Source: Coprinellus micaceus (lineage: Eukaryota > Basidiomycota > Agaricomycetes > Agaricales > Psathyrellaceae). Taken from it: DNA of 64,000 nucleotides. The position numbers were made by a program, and so were the translations under genes. Below the pieces are notes generated by a model that was not told where the DNA came from, did no database searches, and saw only the letters and a list, made by a program, of their open reading frames with translations. Location: assembly GCA_951394405.1 (NCBI GenBank), contig OX596337.1:4650001-4714000 (forward strand), written 5' to 3'. The number at the start of each line of letters is the position of its first letter. Positions within the stretch are counted from its first letter, which is position 1. Positions 1-9,173 of this stretch are shown here, piece after piece.

Positions 1-609
1 GCCCTCAATCCTCGAGCGGCACCGAAATCGCCGAGTTCGAAAGTCCCCGGTGGATCCCGTAAAACTCCACCCAGCAGGGCCAAGCCCAATAGTCCTCCGA
101 AAGGCGGAGATAGGGCGAGTGTGTAAGGCTACTTGACGCGCTTTCTTCACCAGGCCACCGCTGACACTTCCACAAGTGAGCTGGATAGGTTCGCCAAATG
201 GCTCAAGTCGGCGGAGGGACAAAGAATCAGCAATATTTGTTTTTACACTGGAGAGACAGGTGGAAAGTCCGTCAAATACACAAAGCTTCCGGAACTCCAG
301 GCGAGAACCGGGTGTCAAATTATGAGCGAGGTCACTGCCAGAGCGAAGGTACCCCAGGACGTGCTATCGAAGTGGAGCACTCCCGACTGGACCGTGATCT
401 CCAAGTTGTTGGCACACAACGCTAGAGGGAGAACGAACGTCCTAATCGGCGAAAAGAGCAAGCCTGATGCCGTCTTTTGGGTTGCAGAGCTCCCAATCCT
501 GCGGGACAGGCTGAAGAAGGGATTGATCACAGGGATTGATCAGTGGAAGGTTAATGCGAAGGGGGCACTGGTAGGGCCGATGGCGTTGACGGATAGAAGG
601 CACAGTTAA
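1..609 (+). CDS. 3' end of an unrecognised gene (two visible exons)
   Basis: The left edge cuts this gene. Reading frame 1 is open from base 1 and gives a Ser/Pro/Lys-rich stretch; it would stop at 124-126. A GTAAGG donor at 123 and an acceptor ending at 176, with a CTGAC branch-site match at 161-165, remove a 54-nt intron. They join the frame exactly to a second open exon, 177-609, which ends in TAA. About 184 residues are visible: a basic, Pro-rich region, then a compact domain with motifs such as FYTGETGG, a DW followed by LLAHNARG, and FWVAELPILRD. I do not recognise the family. There is no ATG near 133, so the open stretch there is not a start. The splice model is inferred from frame and signals; the coding nature of 177-609 is the firmer part. 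Confidence 0.6.
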
Positions 610-2269
610 TACGGTACCCACTCTCCCCGATGTTACTGCGTACCGTTCCCTCTGTTCACGGCATTATCCAAATTCGAGCGGACATTTTGACGGGGCAGGA
701 GTTGTCTCTCCTAAGGTGGGCGACATCTGTGAACCATGTAGTCCAAGCAAGGAAGACGGAGGGGTCGTGGAAGTTGTGCGACCCACAGCATTCTGGAAAG
801 GTGCACGTCCATCTTTATTCTCCCTCAAGCAGGTTAATTCAGCCGCCATATGCAGGGGTACGACTAGAATCGCGGATGGGGTGCGCCCTAGGATCGGTAG
901 CCTGGGCGGATGCGTTGCGAGGTACAAATGCTTGGAAGTGAGTTTGGTCAGATACAGAGCCTGTCAGAGCGGATACTGACGCGACTCACCTCGCATAAGA
1001 TTACGGCTCACCTAGCCGTACACTCCAGCGATAATACATGGCTGGGACCTCTACTCCGCACCGAGAGTGACTGACTCGTGCGTAGAGACCTCGAGTTCGG
1101 CTAGGGTGCACTGGGGGTTGAAACCGAGGAGCGGCGTCGACTTTTCAGGGACACTCGCTTCAGACGAGCAAAATCGGCGTCGCGTCCCAGGGGAGAGCAG
1201 ACAGAGTTCATGTGCGCTCACCCAAGGAGTAAATGGTCTAGAATATGGATGCGATCGCCGTACTGACAAACCAAGCAACTCAAAGCCTTTACCTCGAATC
1301 GACCTACACTACGAATACAAACCTCTGTATCCTTCCGCCCCAACACGTCCGGCAGAACGCGTTGTGACAGAGGGATCCATCGTCGCTCGCGGCGTGGGTC
1401 GTTGCTATTCGCATCCGGATCGGCGAGCATTTACTTAGGATGTCTTTGGTGTGGAAAGGACCTTATCCTCGTGGTTGTCGGAACACGGTAACAGAAATAT
1501 AAGACCAGATAGACCCTTTTCGGTTCCCCTTGAATGCAGTTCGGCGAAGAAAAGCTGAATGAGGTTATGATATGGAGACAGGAATCCATGGTGGTGGTAA
1601 CCGGACAGCAAGTATAGACGACGGGATCGTGGTGGTCAGGAGAAAGGAAGGGGAGATGATCGCTATCAAATCTAATCTCCGCATTTCAGATACCCACCCT
1701 CGGTTCCTCAAAGGGGTTCAGAGACAACTCGTGCTCCCCTTCTTAGCCAGTGCTACGTCTTCCAATGTTCCCTGGTCACGTTGCCCTATGCACTGGAAGA
1801 GTGCTAAGGTCGAGAGGTTCATCATTTCTCTCCAGAGGGGAAATTGCATCGGGAATAGTTCAGTGCGGTATGATCTATCCTGGTAGAATTGATTCATTAA
1901 CCCGAGGCCACGACACGGTGGATATCATGAGATCTGGTTCTGATAGATATCTTCACCCCAGGGTGACCACAGGCTTCACAGTCTCACCGCCGTAGCTCTT
2001 GGAATCGGTTAACGCCCACACTCAGTTAGCTAAATGTGCTCATTAGAGAGAATGTGGAGGTGTCTCACCGACTTGCATGAAGCCGTCAGGCGGCCTTTGC
2101 GAACTGTTCGTATTGGGACGCAGTTGAATGAATTCGTTCTTCCCCTTTTACTGGCCCAGATGTGTCTGCACCGCATTGTGGCGTCTATCAAGAGCGCGCT
2201 AGGGCCACAGGACGCCACCACACTCACCCGCCCGGGATCAGTTTGCTACTCTCGTTCCTCTTCCACACC
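610..2269. other. Intergenic, no supported gene
   Basis: Only short overlapping open frames on both strands, none with a convincing protein or splice structure. The last 100 bases must hold the promoter and 5' leader of the first amino-acid oxidase. A pyrimidine-rich stretch directly precedes its ATG. Confidence 0.6.
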
Positions 2270-4371
2270 ATGTCATCTGACGTCCCCACCACCGATGTCT
2301 TCACTCTGTATGGGCGCTACCTCGCCCAGACAATCATTCAGCGTAATGAGACTAAGCACCCTCCCGCGCGGGTGACTGTGACTCCCCGTCATGAAGACGC
2401 TATTTCCGTTGGTATCCTAGGAAGCGGCATGGCTGGTCTCTACACAGCTTTGATGTTAGCAAAGGCTGGGATACCGTTTCAGATCCTGGAGGCTACCGAC
2501 CGTATCGGCGGACGTTGCTTCACACACCACTTCAAAGATGGCGGCGAGTGGGACTACTACGTGCGTCGATCTGGTTCATATATCGTTGAAGTAATATTTA
2601 CTGTGTGACCTTCCCTCTGATCTAGGACGTCGGCGCCATGCGTTTCCCCCTTCCCCAGGATGGGGAGAGGGGTCCCCATCAGCGCCTCAAGGACCTGTTC
2701 GAGTACCTAGAAATAGATCTTCTCGAATACATCCCCGAGACAGACCAAGGCCGCAAGTACTATAACGGAGTGCACGCTAGAAATTGCGACAAAGGGGAAA
2801 CTTTCAAGGCTGAGGAACTCCACGTCCCCATTCCTTACGTCCTCGCTGGAGTCAATGGCCTCGCGACTGACTATATCGAACGCCTCACTCGCCCGTTGCT
2901 AGAAGACTCGAAGGATGAGAAACTCGATGGCTGGAAAAACTTCAAGCAGCAATACGACCAATATTCGACTCGGTCTTACCTGCAGCTCGTGTACATTCCT
3001 AGTAAGGAACTGCAGTTGAAATTTGGGGTTCCCCCAACCGGACTTCCAACCTCGGTGGTTGATTGGATGGAAACGTTCGATGGGAGCACCGGGTCATACG
3101 ATCGCGCCTTGACAGAGACCGTGCTCGATGCTATTGCTTTCGGGGTCGTTGGCCCCAAACCCGAATGGCGGTGCATTCGGTACGTTTTAATCCTCGATTA
3201 TCCACGACATCTCTGACCTACACCCGGAAGCGGCGGTACATCTGTGCTGCCCAGGGAAACCCTGCGCAAGGTTAAGGAGCACGCCCAAAGCGTCCCTGGC
3301 ATGCCCTCCGAGATCATAGTCAAGAATGCTCCTGTCACCGTAATTGAACCGAACGATGGGAACGACACCAAATCGCCCCTCAAGGTCACTGCTGGTGGTA
3401 CACATTACTTCTTCTCCCATGTCATTTCCGCTGTCCCCCTCCCCAGCTTTGCGACAATCGACACATCCAAACTCTCTATTAGCCCAATGCAGAGAAGCGC
3501 CATTCGAAAACTGCAGTATGCGTCAGGGGTCAAAGTTGGGATGCGCTTCAAGTCGGCCTGGTGGAAGGACGACAAGCAACTGGGGGGACAGTCTCTCACT
3601 GACTTACCCATCAGCACAATTATTTACCCATCACACGGAGAGAAGGAGGAGCCGAAGGTTTTGATCGCTAGCTACTGTTGGACCAGTGATGCGGACAGGT
3701 TAGGCGCCCTGATTGACGCTCGAGCCAGTGACGACAGTCCCAGCAATGAGAAGGATGCCGGCAGCGAACATGTCGGTGCGAAGGGCATCCTCGATGACCT
3801 TGTACTCCGCAATCTGGCCGCGGTCCACGAAGTCGAGGTCGAGTTCCTGCGTCATGAACATGTCGAGACCCACTCGTGGAATTGGAGCCAATATCCCTGG
3901 ACGGGAGGTACGTATCAACGATAGTAATCACTTTATCCAAGGCTGACAGTGGATAGGCGCATGTGCTCTCTTCGGACCGGGTCAATATGACCTCCTCTAC
4001 GAGGCACTTAATACCACCGCTGCTGAGAATCGACTTCAGTGGGCAGGAGAGCTCCTAAGTGTTCGCCACGCGTGAGTCGCAGACATCCTGTCGCACTTAC
4101 GTTGCACTCAAACTCAATGCACTCCTTCAGATGGATTGTTGGAGCGCTGGACAGCGGCTGGGCAGCCGTTGCAAGGTACCTCCACATGACCGACGCCACA
4201 AGGGTGAAGGACTTCTACCAGAGCTGGGGTACCAATGACGAATGGAGGGCCAAGTCCCGTGTTGTGGTACCTGGAGGACGCGGGCCCGAATCCGATGATA
4301 ACCCCTGGGAAGAGAACCCCCTCTTCACAATGGGATTTACTCACCCTCCCTCATCCATCGTGCTCGGGTAG
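2270..4371 (+). CDS. L-amino-acid oxidase, flavin amine oxidase family (copy 1)
   Basis: A FAD enzyme expected to oxidise L-amino acids to keto acids, releasing ammonium and hydrogen peroxide. Five exons: 2270-2560, 2626-3179, 3231-3907, 3957-4071, 4131-4371, giving 625 residues. Introns are 49-65 nt and all are GT...AG. The Rossmann dinucleotide motif GSGMAG is at residues 51-56 and RIGGR at 78-82. DVGAMRFP, the region that carries the substrate-carboxylate Arg in this family, begins exon 2. The C-terminal FAD/substrate segment WAGE..S.RHAWIVGALDSG spans exons 4-5. There is no hydrophobic signal peptide. The start is the ATG at 2270; the frame is open further upstream but has no homologous sequence there. 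Exons 2 and 4 have exactly the same length as in copy 2 at 12259. A decayed F-box gene follows on the same strand. Identification is by motif and overall family resemblance. Substrate range cannot be read from the sequence. Confidence 0.93.
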
Positions 4372-4490
4372 GCCATGGTATGCTAAATTTCAATCATTCA
4401 CGATACGGCTTGCTTCGTTGATATAAAATTCTCTTCTCGATGTATGGCCCACCTCCCTTCTCTCACCCACCTGCGCTTCGCGCATAGAAT

Positions 4491-4947
4491 TTGCTTCCCA
4501 CTCCCCAAGAAGAATATGCTAGCGGACTGGTAGGGTTGGTTCATCAATATGGTACCCAGCCTAGTATCGATATCTCGTTAGACTATTGCTATCTTACACT
4601 CCCAACACTTCTCTTCTGCCTCGAGCGGTGGCATTCATTTCCGATGTCACTCCCTTATCCACCAAGGAAACAGGAGGATGCTCCTGTGCGAATTTCCAGG
4701 GTCTGGCTTTAGAGGACACAAGGCTGACCAGGTGGTGAAGGATGATCTCCTGAGTCTGATCCAGGCACGCAGGGGCGGGGAGCACGAAAAACGGGGGATT
4801 CGATCGCTCAAGCCCCTTCGGGTTGTTTTTGACTGGGATTTGGATTCTGCAAGGGAGCTGAAGGACAAACTGAATCGTTTGGGTGTATCTACGGAGGGAC
4901 TAGGTAACATTGTTATTCAGGGCGATAAAAAACCAGAACCGCTCTAA
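4491..4947 (+). pseudogene. Decayed C-terminal remnant of an F-box/leucine-rich gene
   Basis: Two adjacent open segments in different frames match consecutive parts of the intact F-box proteins nearby. About 4515-4630 encodes a segment with LVHQYG and DISLDY, matching IVQRCG and DVSLDY in the 7305-9173 protein. About 4678-4947 encodes DDLLSLIQARR, LRVVFDWD and LNRLGVSTEG, matching DLVYLIRARR, ITVGFDRE and LEHLGVDTRG. A frame change lies between 4640 and 4690. Roughly 60 residues present in the intact relatives are missing there. The F-box, the coiled coil and most of the repeat region are absent. It starts about 120 bases after the oxidase stop and runs the same way, as the intact F-box gene does behind the second oxidase. 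Probably non-functional. Confidence 0.8.
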
Positions 4948-5221
4948 CGTGCACTCTTCTTGGAGAAGACGTCGGTACCGGCAGCCAGAGAGGCGAGTCA
5001 TAAGATTCAGATGTCCATTGAACGGATGTCCTACTAATGGCGATAATAATGGGCAGCGAAGAACCACGGAAAACCACCCTAATCTCAAGGAATCAACGGC
5101 AAACGTTCCCAGCGGATGGGTTCCTGAACGTCCTCCTTCCACTTTTGACTATACCCATACCTGCACGGCTGTCATTCACGCGTCAGTTTCTGTCGGTACT
5201 GATGGTGGTAATGAGACAGAC

Positions 5222-6940
5222 TCACGAGTACACATTACGAACGGCGAACTGGATCTCCCTGGTATCAACCCCTCGACTTCGGAGTGCTTCACGCATCCCA
5301 TCTACGGATCCCCGATCGAAACATATCTCCACCCGTTCGAGCCAACTGACACTTTGAAAATCCCTCTCCACTCTTCGACGCCCCTCGATAAGTGCGAGGA
5401 CGTCCCTTCTGGCTTCTCCGTTTGCCTCCGAAAGCGCCATAGTGAGCCGCCTCACTCTTGGACAGTGGGGCGTACCAAGGCTGGTTTGTGAGTCGTCGAG
5501 AGTGGGTGTAAGTTTCTTGATCACTGAGTCGAGTGGGTAATCCAGTCGTGCTGGGGAGAGCCCTTCCAGTGCAACACTTGAGTACAGGACTGCGCGGTCA
5601 TACGTGGTGAGTTCGAGGACCTCAACATTTCGCAGCTGGTTCAGTGCGTACGCCAGTGCCGTCTGTGTTAGGGTTTGGTAGTCGAATGATACTTCGACAA
5701 GCTGGTGGCCGTAGTTCCGTAAAATGCTCAGTAGAGCACTGTTAGCTTCGTCTTCCGGATCGTGGCGTGTCCGAGGTGATGCAGAAAGGTGGATGAGGGC
5801 TGGGAGCTGGAGGCATTCAGCAAGCTGGACGGGTGGGCAATCTCCCCGGATGGTTAATCGCTTGAGTCTTGGGAGGGAAATGCGCGGCCCGATTTGGGGG
5901 GGTGGTTCCCAGAGGTTGGCGGCCATGTCAACAGTGAGAATCACAAGGTTGGGTGTCTTGGCTAGTATCTCCAGCGTATCTGCAAGGAGGAAGGGTCTTC
6001 GAGAAGGGTCGAGTGCGGGCGAGACTATGCAGAGTTCTGTAAGCGATTTCCAGTCTATGTCTATTCGACGAATTTCGGCGATGCCCATCTTGGTTTTCAG
6101 CGATGTCACAGGGGTTTCCCGCAAGCTGAGCGGTCCGTCGACACCATCCCATGCGCCGTCCCCCGTTGCAGTTGGCGTGGTGTACCCGATTTCGAAGGAT
6201 ATATCCCCAAACCCACCCGGATGCGGGAGAATAGTGTCTAGCAGGTTCAGGCACACACTCACTTCAGGATGCAACGTGAAACAGAGCTGGGTGCTCAGCC
6301 AACTCTTCGCCATCATAGCCTGGAAAACACCAAAGACGTGATTAAAGCCTCCATCTGCCTCGTTGTCGATCATGACCAGCAATTGCATACAAGTGCGGTC
6401 CTGGGGCAGGTCTTGCACGGCGATTGTCACATGGAGCGAGCATCCCCCAGAACGTTGGAGAAAGGCTACGGCTCGGCTGCAGCTAGCTTCGAGGTGGTTC
6501 ATCCACCTAACAGCTGCTTGCGGACCGTCCAAGTCCCGCGTTGGAGTGGATATGGCGATGTGTGTCCACTGGCAGAGGAGGGGGATTGCCAGCGCAATGC
6601 GCCTCCATTGTTGGCAGACGTGAGTCGCGGCGACAACGGGGTGTAGAGACAAATCGGGGGTGGAGCAGGGCAGAAAGAGGAATACGACCGCTAGGATCTC
6701 GGGAGGGAGTCGACGGACGAGAGTCGTGAGGTTATGGTGTCTGCTGATCGTCTCTGCGGTGACCCTTCTCGTATTCTCCAACTCTCTGCAGAGCTGGTTC
6801 AGGGCAGCGAGTCTGATCTCCGTCTCGTCAAGGGTGACTTGCTGTGTACTGATATACTCGTTGATCTCGTTGATCTCGTTGACGTTGGGAGCGTAGTCGG
6901 TATCCAAATAGTGTTCGAACGGCGATGAGCTAGACTCCAT
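5222..6940 (-). CDS. F-box protein with leucine-rich C-terminal region (1)
   Basis: Likely substrate adaptor of an SCF (Skp1-cullin-F-box) ubiquitin ligase; its target is unknown. Single exon, 572 residues from the ATG at 6940. That ATG has a strong context (CACC before, G after) and aligns with the N-terminus of its two paralogues (SPF..H.DT.Y.P). An ATG at 6988 in the same frame would add 16 residues and is less likely. Residues about 21-66 form a likely coiled coil; the F-box follows at about 75-125 with LVRRLPPEIL, HVCQQWRRIAL and PLL. The remainder is an irregular leucine-rich array, ending with CPRVRRL, ALIEGRR and RSRGVDTREI. It is in tandem with the next minus-strand F-box gene, 364 bases upstream. 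Such genes are highly expanded in agaricomycetes and evolve fast. Confidence 0.88.
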   Translation of the reverse strand: MESSSSPFEHYLDTDYAPNVNEINEINEYISTQQVTLDETEIRLAALNQLCRELENTRRVTAETISRHHNLTTLVRRLPPEILAVVFLFLPCSTPDLSLHPVVAATHVCQQWRRIALAIPLLCQWTHIAISTPTRDLDGPQAAVRWMNHLEASCSRAVAFLQRSGGCSLHVTIAVQDLPQDRTCMQLLVMIDNEADGGFNHVFGVFQAMMAKSWLSTQLCFTLHPEVSVCLNLLDTILPHPGGFGDISFEIGYTTPTATGDGAWDGVDGPLSLRETPVTSLKTKMGIAEIRRIDIDWKSLTELCIVSPALDPSRRPFLLADTLEILAKTPNLVILTVDMAANLWEPPPQIGPRISLPRLKRLTIRGDCPPVQLAECLQLPALIHLSASPRTRHDPEDEANSALLSILRNYGHQLVEVSFDYQTLTQTALAYALNQLRNVEVLELTTYDRAVLYSSVALEGLSPARLDYPLDSVIKKLTPTLDDSQTSLGTPHCPRVRRLTMALSEANGEARRDVLALIEGRRRVERDFQSVSWLERVEICFDRGSVDGMREALRSRGVDTREIQFAVRNVYS

Positions 6941-7304
6941 GGTGGGTGTCGGCATTGAAGGTGACGACAAGAGCCAATGCGTTGGCATATCAAAACCTCG
7001 GATCGTTCCGGCGGGCGGAGAACAACAAGAGCGCCACAGAAATTAGACAATCGCCTGGGCTTTGTCTTCGACTGGAGGAGGTACGAAGGAGTGCATAGGC
7101 TTCTGTAGACAGTAGACGTGAGACACTGGATTAGTTGGAAATGGCCCAAAAGCAGCGATCCAGGACTTACCGTGATTGTTCTCGATGTGAGGGTTCCCCC
7201 TCGGAAACGCCTCGGCGTCTAAACGGCACTGATCGAACACCTTCGCAATCATGAATGAGGCTGATAGATGTATTCGTTGAGCAATTCTATAGAGGATATT
7301 TACA
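6941..7304 (-). other. Spacer between two tandem F-box genes
   Basis: 364 bases between the stop of the upstream F-box gene and the ATG of the downstream one, both on the minus strand. It must contain the 3' end of one and the promoter of the other. I see no clear TATA box, repeat or extra gene. Confidence 0.5.
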
Positions 7305-9173
7305 TCATACTGGGTAGACCAAGTCGCAATGAGATAAGAAAGTACATAGTGGGAACCAAAATGACCACGCAAGTCCAAGGCAGATAGATAATGTCTGAAT
7401 CAGACCAAATAGGGTGTATCGGTCTTCAGAGCGCCTCGAAGGATACGATTCGACTCTCACTAGATCCCGAGTTTGTGTTAGGATGGATGTCATTGGCCAA
7501 GGTTCAAAAATAACACACCGGTGATGGCCTCGAACCTTCAGCTCGACTCCTCTTGTATCCACGCCCAGATGTTCCAAGTCCTCCCTTATGTCCTCCAACC
7601 CGCAAGACGATTCCCGGTCAAACCCGACCGTAATCCTTTCCAGCAACCTCACCGGTCCGCCAATCAGATTCGTGTCTCGTCGCGCCCGGATGAGGTAGAC
7701 GAGATCACCCCGAATACCCCCAGTGCACTCCGACATCCCACAGATGAAGTTGGTCAGTCTGGGACAGAGGCAAGCTTCGGATGAAGTGCCATGCAAGATG
7801 CCTGGAATGAGCTTCGCAAGCAGGGGTTCCAGCGCAGCTAGGATGAGGTCAGGATCCCCCTCTTGAGCATCTGGGATCGCGACGCCACGATTGCCAGTGT
7901 TGAGGGTCAGTGATTCAACTGTTGGAAGGTGCTCAAGCACATATTCGAGGGATGGCTGGGTGAGCGACTGGTAGTCTAACGATACGTCGATCAGTTGGTC
8001 GCCGCATCGTTGGACGATGTCCACAATCCCACAGAAATCTATTTCCTCCAGCCGAGGTATACCATTCGGCCTCACTGAGAGACAGCGAAGAGAAGGTAGG
8101 CGAAGGGCGGAGGTGAACTCAAGAGTATGGGAATCGCTGAGAATTGTTAGGGATTGAAGCTTCGTCAGACAAATATTGCGATTGGAAGCGAGCGGTGGCA
8201 CCAGATTTTCAACGACAGAAAGTATTGAGCTGGGATTGGTGAACTTGACGGCGAGGTGGAGTAGATTTGGCGTGAGGTCAAGGATATCGAGGGCGTGGGT
8301 TGGCTTGAATAGGGTGTCATCTGTCGGAGGGCCGAGCGTGAGGTCTGTAAGAACGTCCCACGGCGCGTGTACTCGGCGAAGGTCTAGTGGAGCCATTCGT
8401 GCTGTGAGACGAGTAAAGGGCACCTCCCGCAAGTCAATCGCCCCATCCATGCCCGCCCAATGACCTTCCTGTGTCGCTCGCCCGTTGGAGCATGATATAT
8501 CGAGAATAATCTCGCGAAGCGTCCTGCCGCATGACGCGGGAACCATGGCCCAAGTTAGCGAGAGAGGGAGGGAGGGGTTGACCCGTAGGTGAAGGCGGAG
8601 GACGTCCCAGCCGTTGTCCTTGCAGAGCGTTAACGCATCTACAATGGGGCGATAGAAGGCTTCTTCTTCTGCAATGATCGACGCAAGTCTTTCGCAAGCG
8701 GCATTATCCCCGTCGTGAGAAGTCAAGGAGACATCGAGGGGACAATCTCCTGCTCGCGAGACGAACGTCGCTGTGAGTTGATGGTTGGAGGCCTCGATTT
8801 GTGTCCAAAGAAGCGGCAGTTCGAGAGCGAGGTTGCGCCATTGACGGCACACGTGGCTGATTGTCACCGATGGGTGAGGAGATGAATGTGGGGGAAATAA
8901 TGAGAGGAACGCCATGAATATGCTTGAGAGGACGTCCGCGGGTAATCGTCGTACGATAGAGGTGAGGGCCCGATGGCGGGCGATGTACTTGGTATGGAGG
9001 CTCTTCTTGGCTTCAACGGCATTTCGAACACGATTCAGTTCCAGGAGTACACCCTCAACCTCATCTAGGATCGCTTGCCGATGGCGAATGAGATCGTCGA
9101 TCTGCTCGATATCGAGAGGCGTAGGGACGTAGTTTGTATCGAGGTGTTCAGAAAACGGCGATTCTGAATCCAT
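7305..9173 (-). CDS. F-box protein with leucine-rich C-terminal region (2)
   Basis: Likely SCF ubiquitin-ligase adaptor, paralogue of the genes at 5222-6940 and 14729-16507. Single exon, 622 residues, ATG at 9173. The N-terminus reads MDSESPFSEHLDTNYVP, the family signature. A coiled coil covers about residues 21-65; the F-box runs about 74-126 with IVRRLPADVLSSIF, SHVCRQWRNLAL and LPLLWTQIEA. The family C-terminal block is present: CPRLTNFICGMSE, LIRARR and LGVDTRGVELKV. After that block, where both paralogues end within a few residues, this frame continues for about 70 residues with a hydrophobic stretch near the stop. That tail may be read-through past a lost stop, or an unrecognised 3' intron could shorten it. 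Confidence 0.87.
   Translation of the reverse strand: MDSESPFSEHLDTNYVPTPLDIEQIDDLIRHRQAILDEVEGVLLELNRVRNAVEAKKSLHTKYIARHRALTSIVRRLPADVLSSIFMAFLSLFPPHSSPHPSVTISHVCRQWRNLALELPLLWTQIEASNHQLTATFVSRAGDCPLDVSLTSHDGDNAACERLASIIAEEEAFYRPIVDALTLCKDNGWDVLRLHLRVNPSLPLSLTWAMVPASCGRTLREIILDISCSNGRATQEGHWAGMDGAIDLREVPFTRLTARMAPLDLRRVHAPWDVLTDLTLGPPTDDTLFKPTHALDILDLTPNLLHLAVKFTNPSSILSVVENLVPPLASNRNICLTKLQSLTILSDSHTLEFTSALRLPSLRCLSVRPNGIPRLEEIDFCGIVDIVQRCGDQLIDVSLDYQSLTQPSLEYVLEHLPTVESLTLNTGNRGVAIPDAQEGDPDLILAALEPLLAKLIPGILHGTSSEACLCPRLTNFICGMSECTGGIRGDLVYLIRARRDTNLIGGPVRLLERITVGFDRESSCGLEDIREDLEHLGVDTRGVELKVRGHHRCVIFEPWPMTSILTQTRDLVRVESYPSRRSEDRYTLFGLIQTLSICLGLAWSFWFPLCTFLSHCDLVYPV

Noticed and set aside
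133..176. Treating the open stretch from 133 as the start of the left-edge gene
   Set aside because: It begins with TTG, not ATG. The 123-176 interval has donor, branch and acceptor signals of an intron.
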